Part shown: piece after piece, positions 1-8,864 of the stretch
Numbering within the stretch: the stretch's first letter is position 1
Layout of the letters: every line of letters starts with the position of its first letter
Assembly: GCA_964343265.1 (NCBI GenBank)
Contig: CAYFIW010000007.1
Coordinates: 1 to 49,248, forward strand
Direction of reading: 5' to 3'
Source: CAYFIW01 sp964343265
Lineage (GTDB): Bacteria; Chloroflexota; Dehalococcoidia; Lucifugimonadales; UBA826
Length of the DNA: 49,248 nt
Position numbers and translations under genes: made by a program
The notes under the pieces: generated by a model
Database searches by the model: none
The model's input: only the letters and a program-made list of their open reading frames with translations
What the model was told of the DNA's origin: nothing

Positions 1-1
1 T

Positions 2-265
2 ATAGCTACTTGTTCAAGCTCCCTAAGCAGGAATAATCAAGTAGGAAGGATGCTGGCGTCTGGACAATCTATTCAGGACATTCACAAAACAATGAAAAAT
101 GTGGCCGAAGGCGTAAAAACAACTGAAGCCGCCATATCAATCTCGAGGGCAACAGGAATAAACATGCCGATAGCGTCTTCCGTATACGACGTTCTGTTTA
201 ATGGAATAGAACCCACACATGCTGTGTCATCTCTGATGGAACGAGCACCAACTTCTGAAAATTAG
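2..265 (+). CDS. gpsA: Glycerol-3-phosphate dehydrogenase [NAD(P)+], C-terminal part
   Basis: Partial gene: the reading frame is open from the left edge (frame beginning at base 2) to a TAG at 263-265, about 87 residues. It would reduce dihydroxyacetone phosphate to sn-glycerol 3-phosphate for phospholipid synthesis. The visible residues IATCSSSLSRNNQVGRML match the GpsA signature in which a Leu/Thr-Cys-Thr/Ser-Ser stretch is followed by SRN and a G-x-ML segment. The rest, with KTTEAA and NMPIASSVYDVLF, is the usual alpha-helical substrate domain ending. The ATG at 50 is internal to this frame and is not the real start. It converges on rsmE with a 15-bp gap, leaving no room for a separate terminator. 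Confidence 0.9.
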   Translation: MATCSSSLSRNNQVGRMLASGQSIQDIHKTMKNVAEGVKTTEAAISISRATGINMPIASSVYDVLFNGIEPTHAVSSLMERAPTSEN

Positions 266-280
266 ATTGAATGTCCGATT

Positions 281-1030
281 CTATGCATCCATTTCACCAG
301 CTTCATATAACAACGCCGTCGTAGCAACTAGTCCAGCTGTTTCAGAACGGAGAATACGTTTACCTAAAGACACGGGAATCACCCCCTGATCCTGGGCAAA
401 TTGTATTTCCTCAAATGTAAACCCACCGACAGGTCCTATGAAGATAGATGCAGCGGCACCTTCTCGTAAAGCATTTTTATCTCTATTCAAAAAGTCCCTA
501 AGACCACGAGTCTTTTCTTCTTCCCACGGTATAAATGACAACGGATCTGATTCCATTAATGATTGCTTAATAGTCAAAGGATATGTGATTTCAGGCAATT
601 TATCACGTCCACATTGTTCTGCAGCTTCTCTGATGATTTTTCTCCACCGATTAAAGCGAGAATCACTTGGTATATCAAACTCGGTTCTGGAAGATGTGAA
701 TGGAACAAACTCTGAAATTCCCAATTCAACCCCCTTCTGCAAGACATACTCAAAATTATCATGCTTTATTAAAGCTTGATATAACGTAACTTTAATTGAA
801 GGTTCCGAATCACCTAAGTAGGTATCCAAAATCAAACCTGATTCAATGTTCTTACCAACGGTTTCTATTGATACTGTGTGCCGATACCCTGAACCATCCA
901 GTATCGTAATTTCGTCGCCACTATTCATACGGAGCACTTTTTCAAGCTGACGTCTCATAAAATCAGGAAAAAATACTCTGTTTTCAACTACTGATCCTGG
1001 ATGAACAAAAAACCTGTGCGTAGAACTCAT
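281..1030 (-). CDS. rsmE: 16S rRNA (uracil1498-N3)-methyltransferase RsmE
   Basis: SPOUT-superfamily enzyme that methylates U1498 of 16S rRNA in assembled 30S subunits using S-adenosylmethionine. The N-terminal PUA-like domain starts HRFFVHPGSV. The C-terminal trefoil-knot SAM site is seen as FIGPVGGFTFEEI and LGKRILRSETA, the two most conserved RsmE motifs. Length (about 250 aa) is normal. Two starts are possible: a GTG at 1043-1045 that directly abuts the prmA stop, or the ATG at 1028-1030. The ATG is preferred because family members begin very close to the HRF motif, but neither has a clear Shine-Dalgarno. It is the last gene of the dnaJ-prmA-rsmE cluster, probably translated by coupling to prmA. 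Confidence 0.93.
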   Translation of the reverse strand: MSSTHRFFVHPGSVVENRVFFPDFMRRQLEKVLRMNSGDEITILDGSGYRHTVSIETVGKNIESGLILDTYLGDSEPSIKVTLYQALIKHDNFEYVLQKGVELGISEFVPFTSSRTEFDIPSDSRFNRWRKIIREAAEQCGRDKLPEITYPLTIKQSLMESDPLSFIPWEEEKTRGLRDFLNRDKNALREGAAASIFIGPVGGFTFEEIQFAQDQGVIPVSLGKRILRSETAGLVATTALLYEAGEMDA

Positions 1031-1045
1031 ATCATTATGAGTCAC

Positions 1046-1948
1046 CTATGTGGTCCGCGAAGCTAACACTGCGACCCAATCCCCGTCTTTTAATACTTGA
1101 TCCACGTTAACTTTGACGGTATTCAGAGAATCACGCAGATCAGCTAAAGAATCTTGAAGGATCCCGGACAAGACCATCTTCCCTTCCCTTGTCAAAATTT
1201 CTGTTAGTGGAACGATCAATTCCATAATGACCTTCGCGGAAATGTTTGCAGCTACGATGTCAAAATGCCCTGGGGGAGCATCGTGATGAGGCAAGGTTCC
1301 AGTATAAATACTAGTTACTTCAGAAACGTCGTTCACAAGACAATTTTCTACGGCAACTTTTACAGCATTTGGGTCGACTTCTATACCGATGCAGTTAGCC
1401 GCTCCCAACTTTGCCGCAGTTATAGATAATATGCCCGAACCGCAACCCAGATCCAAAACTTTATCTCCAACATGGACAACTTCCTCCAACAACTCCATAC
1501 ACATCCTTGTAGTCGGATGATGTCCCGTGCCAAAAGCCATCCCAGGGTCCAAATAAATTACTGATTTACCGTCCATATCATGGTCTCTCCATGTGGGGCA
1601 TATCAGCATTGTTCTCCCTACCCTTATAGGATGGAAAAATTCTTTCCAATTCGACTCCCAATCCTCTTCACTCACTTCCCTTTCTTGCAGATCGCCAATA
1701 GGACACAAATGATTCACTAATCGTACACCAACCTCGATGTTCGCTTTTATTTCCGCTGAAAGTTTATCTGCTGGTATAAAACTCCGAATTAAAACTTTTT
1801 CAGGGACCGGGGGCAGTTCTCCTTCATCAGGATTATATTCAGCGGGACTTTCGACGGAGACCCCACCTTGACCATAACGATAAAAAATGTGGGTCAAAGG
1901 TTCCACGAATTCTGGAGGGGCTTCTACACTTAATTCAACCCAATTCAA
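1046..1948 (-). CDS. prmA: Ribosomal protein L11 methyltransferase PrmA
   Basis: Class I SAM-dependent methyltransferase that trimethylates ribosomal protein L11; 300 aa, the family's usual length. An N-terminal L11-recognition domain (about residues 1-120) is followed by a Rossmann domain with motif I VLDLGCGSGILSITAAKLGA (given here as the recognised SAM loop D-x-G-x-G-x-G), preceded by DPGMAFGTGHHPTTRMC, which is diagnostic of PrmA, and motif IV DIVAANISA. It lies 8 bp downstream of dnaJ and abuts rsmE. The dnaJ-prmA-rsmE order is a common bacterial arrangement, so one transcript is likely. Confidence 0.95.
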   Translation of the reverse strand: MNWVELSVEAPPEFVEPLTHIFYRYGQGGVSVESPAEYNPDEGELPPVPEKVLIRSFIPADKLSAEIKANIEVGVRLVNHLCPIGDLQEREVSEEDWESNWKEFFHPIRVGRTMLICPTWRDHDMDGKSVIYLDPGMAFGTGHHPTTRMCMELLEEVVHVGDKVLDLGCGSGILSITAAKLGAANCIGIEVDPNAVKVAVENCLVNDVSEVTSIYTGTLPHHDAPPGHFDIVAANISAKVIMELIVPLTEILTREGKMVLSGILQDSLADLRDSLNTVKVNVDQVLKDGDWVAVLASRTT

Positions 1949-1956
1949 GATATCAA

Positions 1957-3090
1957 CTACCCACCAAAAGCGTTCTTGAATTTATCAAACAGCCCGCTAT
2001 CGGATTCCACTTTAGCTTCTGGAAGCGTGTCACCTAATTCTTGGAGTAGATCCCTTTGATCCTTTGAAAGTTTATCGGGTACCCGAACCTGAATTGTTAC
2101 AAGCTGATCACCTCTTCTACTACCTCTAAGTTGAGCCACTCCTTTTCCTCTAAGTCGAAAAATTTGCCCGCTTTGAGTACCTGGCGGTATATCAATTTCT
2201 TCTTCAGTACCGAGAGTAGGAATTTTGAGAGTTGCACCCAAAGAGGCTTGTACAATATTGATTGGAATCAAACATCTTATGTTGATCCCGTCGCGAACAA
2301 AATAGTGATGTTCCGCTATTCGAAAAGCCACATACAAATCTCCTGCAGGCCCTCCATTAGATCCATGCTCACCCTCACCCGTTAACCTAATCTGTGTATC
2401 CTCCTCTATACCGGCAGGAACGGTCACTGCCATTTTCCGGCTCCTCCTTTCTCTACCCTGACCCCTGCATTGACCACATGGTGTCTTGATAGACTTGCCC
2501 ATTCCACCACATGAACTGCAATCGGCTACCTGTACAAATTGTCCAAATAGACTTTGCTGGGACTTACGAACCTGTCCTGCACCCTTACAGGTAATACAAG
2601 TCTCAATATCTCCACCCGGTTCACTTCTAGACCCTCTACACCTGCTACACGATTCCACACGAGTCAATTCAAATTCTTTCTCTGTTCCAAAAACAGCTTC
2701 TTCAAATTCTATATCCATCGTGTACTGTAAGTCGGACCCTCTGGAAGCTGAATTCCTTGTACGTGAAGATCTACCAAATCCAGATCCGCCAAAAAACGAA
2801 TCAAATATGTCTCCAAATCCGCCAATATCTTCAAACCCGCTAAACCCAGAAGATGCATTGCCACTTACACCTGCATGTCCAAACTGATCATATCTTGATC
2901 GTTTGTCTTTATCTGACAGAACCTGATAAGCCTCATTTATTTCCTTGAATTTTTCCTCAGCCCCTTCTTCCTTGTTTCTATCGGGATGATATTCAAATGC
3001 TAGGCCCCTGAAGGCCTTTTTGAGGTCGTCTTCAGTTGCATTCCGGGATACACCCAGAACCTCATAATAATCTCTTTTTTGTGTGGTCAT
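1957..3090 (-). CDS. dnaJ: Chaperone protein DnaJ
   Basis: Type I Hsp40 co-chaperone that stimulates DnaK ATPase and binds unfolded substrates. The J domain spans residues about 5-70 with the HPD triad at 35-37. A Gly/Phe-rich linker follows at about 75-115. Four zinc-finger repeats are visible (CSRCRG, CITCKGAG, CSSCGGMG, CGQCRGQG), and then the C-terminal substrate-binding domains. Length 377 aa is standard. dnaK and grpE are not adjacent here. No CIRCE operator was seen in the 107 bp upstream; a TATAAT hexamer on the coding strand (plus positions 3130-3135) is a weak -10 candidate without a good -35. No strong Shine-Dalgarno precedes the ATG. Confidence 0.97.
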   Translation of the reverse strand: MTTQKRDYYEVLGVSRNATEDDLKKAFRGLAFEYHPDRNKEEGAEEKFKEINEAYQVLSDKDKRSRYDQFGHAGVSGNASSGFSGFEDIGGFGDIFDSFFGGSGFGRSSRTRNSASRGSDLQYTMDIEFEEAVFGTEKEFELTRVESCSRCRGSRSEPGGDIETCITCKGAGQVRKSQQSLFGQFVQVADCSSCGGMGKSIKTPCGQCRGQGRERRSRKMAVTVPAGIEEDTQIRLTGEGEHGSNGGPAGDLYVAFRIAEHHYFVRDGINIRCLIPINIVQASLGATLKIPTLGTEEEIDIPPGTQSGQIFRLRGKGVAQLRGSRRGDQLVTIQVRVPDKLSKDQRDLLQELGDTLPEAKVESDSGLFDKFKNAFGG

Positions 3091-3129
3091 AGTGGTTTGC
3101 TCTATTGAACTCTTTAATCAGTCGGTCCA

Positions 3130-3135
3130 ATTATA
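3130..3135 (-). promoter_or_regulatory. Possible -10 element of the dnaJ-prmA-rsmE promoter
   Basis: A perfect TATAAT on the reverse strand lies 39 bp upstream of the dnaJ ATG in the only gap between folD and dnaJ. The -35 region 17-19 bp away is poor (best TTTCAG-like), so this is a weak prediction based on the -10 hexamer and position alone. Confidence 0.3.
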
Positions 3136-3197
3136 TATTAGTAAAAGGCTTCGGCTGAAATCCATATCAGATAATAGTGGTTAGCATTAATGAAACG

Positions 3198-4079
3198 CTA
3201 TAACGAAAGTTTTGCAGCAAAAAGTGTATTAGACAACAACATAGCAATTGTCATAGGACCAACACCGCCCGGTACAGGAGTAATAGCAACTGCTTTCTTT
3301 ACAACTGTGTCAAACTCAATATCACCCACTAACCTATATCCTCTACGCTTTTGTGAGTCTTCCACTCTATTAATACCTACGTCAATCGCAATTATTCCTT
3401 CAGATACCATATCACCGGTAATGTAATTTGGTGTTCCTATCGCAGCAATTATTACATCAGCCGATCGACAAATTTCAATTAAATTTTGAGTTTGACTATG
3501 ACAGATAGTGACAGTTGCATCTCCTCCTTCACCTTTCAAAGATAAAAGATTAGAGAGGGGCCTCCCAACTATATTGCTTCTTCCAATAACCGCAACATGC
3601 TTCCCTTTTAAAGTAATATCCGAACGTATCATCATCTCCTTTATGCCACCTGGTGTTGCCGGAACAAACCTTGGTGAACCAGAAGCTAGTAAGCCCATAT
3701 TGTAGGGATGAAGACCATCAACATCTTTCAAGGGATTAATGGAAGATATGATTTGGTTCTCATCCATGTGGTTAGGCAAAGGAAGTTGAACCAATATTCC
3801 ATGACATGAATCATCTTCATTTAGAGTTTCTATGACTTCAATGACATCACGTTCTGAAGACTTTGAAGAAAAATTAATTGTTTGTCCTCTCATTCCAACT
3901 TCTCCAGCCTTACGTTCCTTACTACCCACATATACTTTCGAAGCAGGATCCTCACCAACTAAGATAACGGTAAGGCCCGGTACTAGACCTGAAGTCTTTT
4001 CTAGACCGATAACTTCAGACTTAACTTCCTCCAGAATTTGAGCCGATATCAATTTTCCGTCAATAATTTTATTGTCCAT
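3198..4079 (-). CDS. folD: Bifunctional methylenetetrahydrofolate dehydrogenase / methenyltetrahydrofolate cyclohydrolase FolD
   Basis: Cytosolic one-carbon enzyme interconverting 5,10-methylene-THF, methenyl-THF and 10-formyl-THF with NADP. 293 aa, normal. Catalytic residues fall at the classic positions: Y50 and K54 within SKVYVGSKERKA, and D121 in KDVDGLHPY. QLPLP, the nucleotide motif VIGRSNIVGRP and the terminal PVPGGVGPMT are all present. It is transcribed divergently from acpS. The 5' region carries an unusual 22-bp palindrome close to the start codon (listed separately), suggesting dedicated control. Confidence 0.97.
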   Translation of the reverse strand: MDNKIIDGKLISAQILEEVKSEVIGLEKTSGLVPGLTVILVGEDPASKVYVGSKERKAGEVGMRGQTINFSSKSSERDVIEVIETLNEDDSCHGILVQLPLPNHMDENQIISSINPLKDVDGLHPYNMGLLASGSPRFVPATPGGIKEMMIRSDITLKGKHVAVIGRSNIVGRPLSNLLSLKGEGGDATVTICHSQTQNLIEICRSADVIIAAIGTPNYITGDMVSEGIIAIDVGINRVEDSQKRRGYRLVGDIEFDTVVKKAVAITPVPGGVGPMTIAMLLSNTLFAAKLSL

Positions 4080-4096
4080 GCCTAACTTCCTTAAAG

Positions 4097-4118
4097 TTTA
4101 ATAATCTCGATTATTAAA
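4097..4118. promoter_or_regulatory. 22-bp near-perfect palindrome upstream of folD (operator or leader hairpin candidate)
   Basis: Two 10-bp arms, TTTAATAATC and GATTATTAAA, are exact reverse complements around a central TC. The site lies 17 bp upstream of the folD ATG and 112 bp upstream of acpS. Being almost all A/T and lacking a U-tract it is not a rho-independent terminator. It is best read as a dimeric-repressor site, or less likely an mRNA hairpin in the folD leader. The binding protein is unknown. Confidence 0.55.
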
Positions 4119-4151
4119 GGGGAATATTTTCCTGAAATATGATGGCTACCC

Positions 4152-4157
4152 ATTATA
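4152..4157 (-). promoter_or_regulatory. Candidate folD -10 element with adjacent palindrome
   Basis: Reverse-strand TATAAT, 72 bp upstream of folD, without a convincing -35. A perfect 10-bp palindrome CTAGTACTAG (4159-4168) sits directly upstream of it, and an outer inverted repeat (CTACCCATT at 4146-4154, AATGGTAG at 4171-4178, one bulged base) encloses both. If this is the promoter, the palindrome at 4097-4118 would be in the transcribed leader. Confidence 0.35.
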
Positions 4158-4230
4158 ACTAGTACTAGCCAATGGTAGTTAAGAATAGTATTTTTGGTAA
4201 TGAAAATTTCGATGGGAGAATTACTTATAT

Positions 4231-4623
4231 ATGTTAATAACTGGTGTCGACATTATAGAAATAAAGAGGGTGGAAAAAGTTGCATTTTCATATGGAGACA
4301 GGTTCTTAAAAAGAATCTACACCGATGGCGAGATCAAATACTGCAGGGGAAGAGCACCTCAACTCGCTAGTCGATTCGCGGCCAAGGAAGCAGTCATGAA
4401 AGCCCTCGGAACAGGAATAAGAGGAGTTGGCTGGCGCGATGTTGAAGTCACAAGGAAAAGAGGAATGGCACCTAACATCAAGTTACATGGCAGAGCCCAA
4501 AAAAGAGCTTCTCAAATCGGATTGAAGGGGCTGGCTATTTCACTATCTCATTCTAAAGAGTTCGCAGTAGCATCCGTGATAGGAGAAAGCACCAAGGGAA
4601 ATTTAGTACCTATTAATCAGTAA
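4231..4623 (+). CDS. acpS: Holo-[acyl-carrier-protein] synthase
   Basis: Transfers 4'-phosphopantetheine from CoA to the serine of apo-ACP, activating fatty acid synthesis. 130 aa, standard for AcpS. The magnesium/CoA-binding Asp is D7 in TGVDIIEI, and the catalytic motif SRFAAKEAVMKALGTG contains K52 and E53. ISLSHSKEFAVASV is the conserved C-terminal strand. The start is ATG; a GGGAG lies about 12 bp upstream, slightly far. It is a single gene, divergent from folD and convergent with the act operon. Confidence 0.95.
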   Translation: MLITGVDIIEIKRVEKVAFSYGDRFLKRIYTDGEIKYCRGRAPQLASRFAAKEAVMKALGTGIRGVGWRDVEVTRKRGMAPNIKLHGRAQKRASQIGLKGLAISLSHSKEFAVASVIGESTKGNLVPINQ

Positions 4624-4691
4624 ATGAATCCGATATTCACTCATAATATATTTATTTGACTCCAAACTCAGGGCATTGAGCTTACGTCAGT

Positions 4692-5378
4692 TTATTCTGT
4701 GCCTATCCTCTGGCGTAAAAACCAAACCAAGTCCCACCTTTCCTCCTCACTTAATAGGCTGATAAATTTGGGCATAATGGCTGGTGATTCCTTACCTCGA
4801 GCTTCTGCTGCCAGTCCAGCTCTACCGCCCCATGTGATGTAGCTAAAAATCTCACCATCACTTAACACTCTAACTCTTTCGCTATTAAGATTGATTGGTA
4901 GACCTTTTTCCAAAGCATTAGAACCGTCATTTCTCGCACTTTTTAACGTCGTTATCGGTCCCGCCCCATCTAGGTTAATTCCATGACAAACCTGACAATT
5001 AACTGCATACAATTTAGTTGCCAAAGTATCATCGTAATCTGACATAACTTGTTCAGGTATCAATAAAGATTTGGATTCATCTATATCCAGTATCCTTACC
5101 TCTCCTCCCGTTACAGGTACAGATCCTTCAGGTGGCAAAATTCTTGGTATCTCTTGAGACCTGTAGGCAGGAGAAAAATGCATCTCCGAAAAAACCTGTA
5201 CGGCATGGGAGCCAGTTCTTGGAAATGCGGGCACCTCAAAAGTGATAGCGGGACCCACCTTAATCTCTCCGGTTCGAGTGTTTCCACAAGCGGATATAAT
5301 CAGCAATAGTACTAAAACGAGAGCCGTAGGCAAAACAACTCTTCTAAATTTGTCGCTATGTAACTTGAATCTCATCAC
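4692..5378 (-). CDS. actE: Alternative complex III cytochrome c subunit ActE (monoheme lipoprotein)
   Basis: Periplasm-facing cytochrome c thought to pass electrons from alternative complex III to the terminal acceptor. An N-terminal lipoprotein signal (TM segment about residues 14-30, lipobox ending at Cys31, ISAC) is followed by a C-terminal cytochrome c domain with one heme motif C128-Q-V-C-H132 and a probable axial Met202 in PAIMPKF. It is the last gene of the act operon, 15 bp after actD. The first codon is GTG at 5378 with an ATG immediately after it. Assignment to ActE comes from its position and architecture. Confidence 0.88.
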   Translation of the reverse strand: MMRFKLHSDKFRRVVLPTALVLVLLLIISACGNTRTGEIKVGPAITFEVPAFPRTGSHAVQVFSEMHFSPAYRSQEIPRILPPEGSVPVTGGEVRILDIDESKSLLIPEQVMSDYDDTLATKLYAVNCQVCHGINLDGAGPITTLKSARNDGSNALEKGLPINLNSERVRVLSDGEIFSYITWGGRAGLAAEARGKESPAIMPKFISLLSEEERWDLVWFLRQRIGTE

Positions 5379-5393
5379 AAAATACTCTTTTCT

Positions 5394-5909
5394 TTATTCC
5401 CAACCCCGAATAATATCCTCTGTTGTTCCTGCTTTTTTCAAAGCTTCTTCTGCATCGCCAGTACGACCTTCTTCCGTCGTTACAGTTACCCCAATATGTC
5501 CCTCGGTAATTTTCTCACTATAAGCTCCCATAAATAATCTAGGTAGCCTAGACTCAAAAATAATCCCAATGATAGTAAATATGATGGCTCCCAACATGGT
5601 GCCTTCATACATGATTATTGCCATCGGAGGTATAGATAAAATTGGCTTTCCGCCAGTTATTAACGGATATGCCATTTGGGTTCCTGCAGTGATTATTAAA
5701 CCTCCAGTAAAACCACAAGCAGCCCCTATCAATGGCCATCTATATAGGTTGTGATGAGGTTCAGCCTCGCCAAAAGTCCCCTCAGGATATGGAGTACCTG
5801 TCAAAATCTCATATTCATTTTCCTCAAACCCCGCATCCCTCAAATTGTCTAAGGCGTCAGCAGCCGCGTCCTCCTCAGTATAAAGTCCCAAAACACTTCT
5901 TTTAGCCAT
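5394..5909 (-). CDS. actD: Alternative complex III subunit ActD (DUF3341 family)
   Basis: Integral membrane subunit of alternative complex III. The N-terminal about 60 residues are soluble with the typical opening VLGLYTEEDAAADALDNLRD. Two hydrophobic segments follow (about residues 57-85 and 95-120) with the conserved PLITGGKPILSIP between them. 171 aa is the usual length. AAGGT lies upstream of the ATG. It sits between the second NrfD-like subunit and actE. Its biochemical role is structural or unknown in the family. Confidence 0.9.
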   Translation of the reverse strand: MAKRSVLGLYTEEDAAADALDNLRDAGFEENEYEILTGTPYPEGTFGEAEPHHNLYRWPLIGAACGFTGGLIITAGTQMAYPLITGGKPILSIPPMAIIMYEGTMLGAIIFTIIGIIFESRLPRLFMGAYSEKITEGHIGVTVTTEEGRTGDAEEALKKAGTTEDIIRGWE

Positions 5910-5939
5910 AACAGAACCTTTATTTAACCTATACTTCTT

Positions 5940-7349
5940 CTAATGATTTTTCTCATAATAGTGGTGAGGTAAACCTTCCCTAATAGTTGCAGGTATAGTC
6001 TTTCTCCCTACCTTTATCACATGTCTAAAAACAACACCTTCTTTAACGTCAAAAAGAGGTATTAACGGGAGAACCTTAGCAAACACCAGCATACCAAGCG
6101 CTACAAATGCAAAAGTCTCTACCACAATCAGTATCTCTATCAATGAAGGATGATATGTACCCCAGTCAAATGTCATGTGTGACCGACGTACCAGTCCAGG
6201 AATCACAATTAAGAATCTTTCTAACCACATACCAATATTCACTAAAATTGTGGTGAAAAACATTATTAAGGCACTTCTTCTACATCTCTTGAACATCCAC
6301 AAGGGCACTGGAATGACGAAAGAAAGTATCACAAACAACGCAAACAGTGGACCGTATGGCCATTCAAAAGCTTGCAACTCTCTTAACGCAATTTCTGGAG
6401 AATCTAAAGTATATAAAGCATAAACCCATTCTAAGAAAAAGAAGAAAAACCAAGTAGTTGCCACTACTATTAACAGTCTTGCTATTGCATCAAAGTGATC
6501 AGGTTTTATGTATCTATCGAGTTTATACAACCAAACGCACAAAGCCATCAACATAGCTACCGCGGAAACACCAGAATGTATAGCACCAATTATGAAATAC
6601 GGGGCGAAAATAGTGGAGTGCCAACCTTCTACAGCTATTAAAACGGCAAAGTCCCATGACACTATAGAGTGGACTGACACAAAGACTGGTAGGACAAGAG
6701 CAGAAAGTAAAATACCGGCTATAGTCTGCAAGCGCCACTGGCGAGGGGTACCCCGGAATCCTAGGCAAAGACCCGCATATATTTTCTTGACAAAAGAAGC
6801 CTTTGCTCGATCTCTGAGTATTGCTATGTCAGGAATAAGGCATACAAAAACAAACAATGTACTAGCAATTAGGTACGTACCGACCGCACTCGGGTCCCAA
6901 ACGAACGGAGACCTTATATTTGGCCATATACCTCTATCAAAGTCATATGGAAATATCCAGTAAAGGACCCTCCAGGGTCTTCCTACGTGAAACAATGGCG
7001 TGTGCAGAGCAGCTATAAGAGAGAATATGGTCATCACCTCAGCAGCCCTGGTGATAGGTCTACGCCATTCCGCCTGAGTCAACCTCAGGATAGCAGAGAT
7101 CATAATACCCGCATGACTTATACCAATCCAAAAAACGAAATTGGCAATGAAAAACCCCCAAAAGACAGGTCTGTTAAGACCCGTCACACCAACCCCGTGA
7201 TAAACCATGAACCCAAAAGCTGCAAGTCCTGTGACAACAAGAATGCTCAGAAAAGTGACGGCTGGTAGCCACCACTTAGGAGTTACAAATATGTCTCTCG
7301 TAAGATCATCATTGATCTGTTTCTGACTAAGTTGTTCGTGTTCCTGCAT
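5940..7349 (-). CDS. actF: Alternative complex III NrfD/PsrC-like membrane subunit (second copy, ActF-like)
   Basis: Polytopic membrane protein, 469 aa, with about ten hydrophobic helices. It belongs to the NrfD/PsrC family that binds the quinol in CISM-type complexes. Characteristic segments include WGFFIANFVFWIGISHAG, HTPLFHVGRPW and VPVFVSVHSIVSWDFAV. It directly follows a paralogous NrfD subunit, so by analogy with Rhodothermus and Flavobacterium complexes the two would be ActC and ActF. Which paralog corresponds to which name is inferred. Here the pair is adjacent, with actD and actE afterwards, an order that differs from actABCDEF. Confidence 0.85.
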   Translation of the reverse strand: MQEHEQLSQKQINDDLTRDIFVTPKWWLPAVTFLSILVVTGLAAFGFMVYHGVGVTGLNRPVFWGFFIANFVFWIGISHAGIMISAILRLTQAEWRRPITRAAEVMTIFSLIAALHTPLFHVGRPWRVLYWIFPYDFDRGIWPNIRSPFVWDPSAVGTYLIASTLFVFVCLIPDIAILRDRAKASFVKKIYAGLCLGFRGTPRQWRLQTIAGILLSALVLPVFVSVHSIVSWDFAVLIAVEGWHSTIFAPYFIIGAIHSGVSAVAMLMALCVWLYKLDRYIKPDHFDAIARLLIVVATTWFFFFFLEWVYALYTLDSPEIALRELQAFEWPYGPLFALFVILSFVIPVPLWMFKRCRRSALIMFFTTILVNIGMWLERFLIVIPGLVRRSHMTFDWGTYHPSLIEILIVVETFAFVALGMLVFAKVLPLIPLFDVKEGVVFRHVIKVGRKTIPATIREGLPHHYYEKNH

Positions 7350-7415
7350 AATTTCTCTTTAGTCTTCCCTATTTATATAAGCATATATAGGGTTTGCTCA
7401 ATACATTTCTTATAT

Positions 7416-8864
7416 TTATCTAGGCTTTCCCTGCACAATCACTTTAGCTCGATGGAATTGAACCTCCGCCCTGTATAAAAGCATCTCTTTTTGTTCCCAT
7501 ATATTGACCCCCGGTATCAACCTAGTTGCCATCATGAAAGTAAAAACGGACGCCCCAATAAATCCCAACACCAAAAATATGTCAGCAACCCCCATGGGAA
7601 CAATAGCACTTGGCACCTTGCTGAGCTCCATTTCCATCATCTTGGTACTGCTCCAATCGAGACTGGCCACATCCCACGCGCCTACGTATAGGCGAATCCT
7701 GTCCAGTAGAGTTCCGATCAAAATCGACACAGCTAGAATTGGTGGCCCCCAAGTACTACGCCTAACTGGGTTCCATATCAAAGTAAACCACGGGATGATG
7801 AAAACTAATAAAAACTCAATAATAAACATCTCTCTATAAGGTCCTTTAACTAGAAGCTCCAGTACCGATACCTCATTTGGCCTTTTCGCATACCAATAAA
7901 GATTGAAACTAGAGAACCAGAACCAGAACCACAGAAGAGATAGAGCGAGTAGTAATTTACCCAATCCCCATATTTGATCAATGCCTATATAATCGCGGTA
8001 ACCACCAAACTGCCTCAAGCAAAATATAGTGAGCATCACAGTAGCTACGCCAGCCTGCAAAGCATTATGTGCATGGGTTATTGGATAAAGTGAATCAATC
8101 CAACCTGGTACATGCACCATAAGAAATTCAACACTGATGAAAAAATGTACGAAAATAAGCATCATGAAATAAAAGGCACTCACAACGCCCATCCTATGAT
8201 GTTGCCAGTTCCACTGGGCCGAAGTACCCACCCATCCTAACGCAAGCCTCTTTCCCCACTTCTTTCTCCATCCAGTTCCTTGATCCCTAAGAACGGCAAA
8301 ATCAGGCAAACATGATAACCATACAAATGCAAACCCCAAAACAATCAATCCAACTACGGCCATAGATGCCCAAATATGGGGAGAATATGCAGGTACCCCT
8401 TCTTGTTGACCATAAAACCAAAGACTTCTCCGTCCATTCTCTAAACTAGGCAATAACCAGATTAAAGGAATGTACAAAATCAAGTTGATACAGCCACACA
8501 GAGTCCAAATTTCAGCTGCTCGTGAGGTCGATCGTCTCCAGTTAGCATTAGCTATCCTAGGTGCTATGGCAACCATAGGCGCGGATGCAGTGGTAGTCAT
8601 TAAAAACGAGAATATTGCAACGTAGTATCCCCAATTTTGTTTATCTTCAAACCCTGAACTTAACCTCATCACATAGCCGATTATGCCCAGAATAAATAAA
8701 ATCCCGGTTAGAGCGGCGAATTGCCAAAATCTATTGGAAATCACATTGTGTATTCCCAACAATTTATCAGAAACAGCCTTCCTCGCTTCGACCGAATTAT
8801 CGGTTTCTGCAACAGGCTCCTCTATGATGTCATATTGATCTGTTCTAGCCGCCTCAGTGGCCAT
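7416..8864 (-). CDS. actC: Alternative complex III NrfD/PsrC-like membrane subunit (ActC)
   Basis: Polytopic quinol-site subunit, about 482 aa, with about ten TM segments. NrfD features include the early GYYVAIFSFLMTTTASAPM stretch, a helix with FVHFFISVEFLMVHVPGW, and AHNALQAGVATVML. An upstream in-frame ATG exists at 8885, but AGGAG (reverse strand, plus 8871-8875) lies about 6 bp before the ATG at 8864, so translation most likely starts there with MATEAARTD. Either way it overlaps the end of actB2 (11 bp from 8864), indicating translational coupling. It should take electrons from menaquinol and hand them to the Fe-S subunit. Confidence 0.88.
   Translation of the reverse strand: MATEAARTDQYDIIEEPVAETDNSVEARKAVSDKLLGIHNVISNRFWQFAALTGILFILGIIGYVMRLSSGFEDKQNWGYYVAIFSFLMTTTASAPMVAIAPRIANANWRRSTSRAAEIWTLCGCINLILYIPLIWLLPSLENGRRSLWFYGQQEGVPAYSPHIWASMAVVGLIVLGFAFVWLSCLPDFAVLRDQGTGWRKKWGKRLALGWVGTSAQWNWQHHRMGVVSAFYFMMLIFVHFFISVEFLMVHVPGWIDSLYPITHAHNALQAGVATVMLTIFCLRQFGGYRDYIGIDQIWGLGKLLLALSLLWFWFWFSSFNLYWYAKRPNEVSVLELLVKGPYREMFIIEFLLVFIIPWFTLIWNPVRRSTWGPPILAVSILIGTLLDRIRLYVGAWDVASLDWSSTKMMEMELSKVPSAIVPMGVADIFLVLGFIGASVFTFMMATRLIPGVNIWEQKEMLLYRAEVQFHRAKVIVQGKPR

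Noticed and set aside
438..779. Forward open frame of 113 codons opposite rsmE
   Set aside because: It lies wholly antisense to a clear rsmE and its translation has no recognisable family features.
3091..3197. CIRCE operator before dnaJ
   Set aside because: No 9-bp inverted repeat resembling TTAGCACTC/GAGTGCTAA was found.
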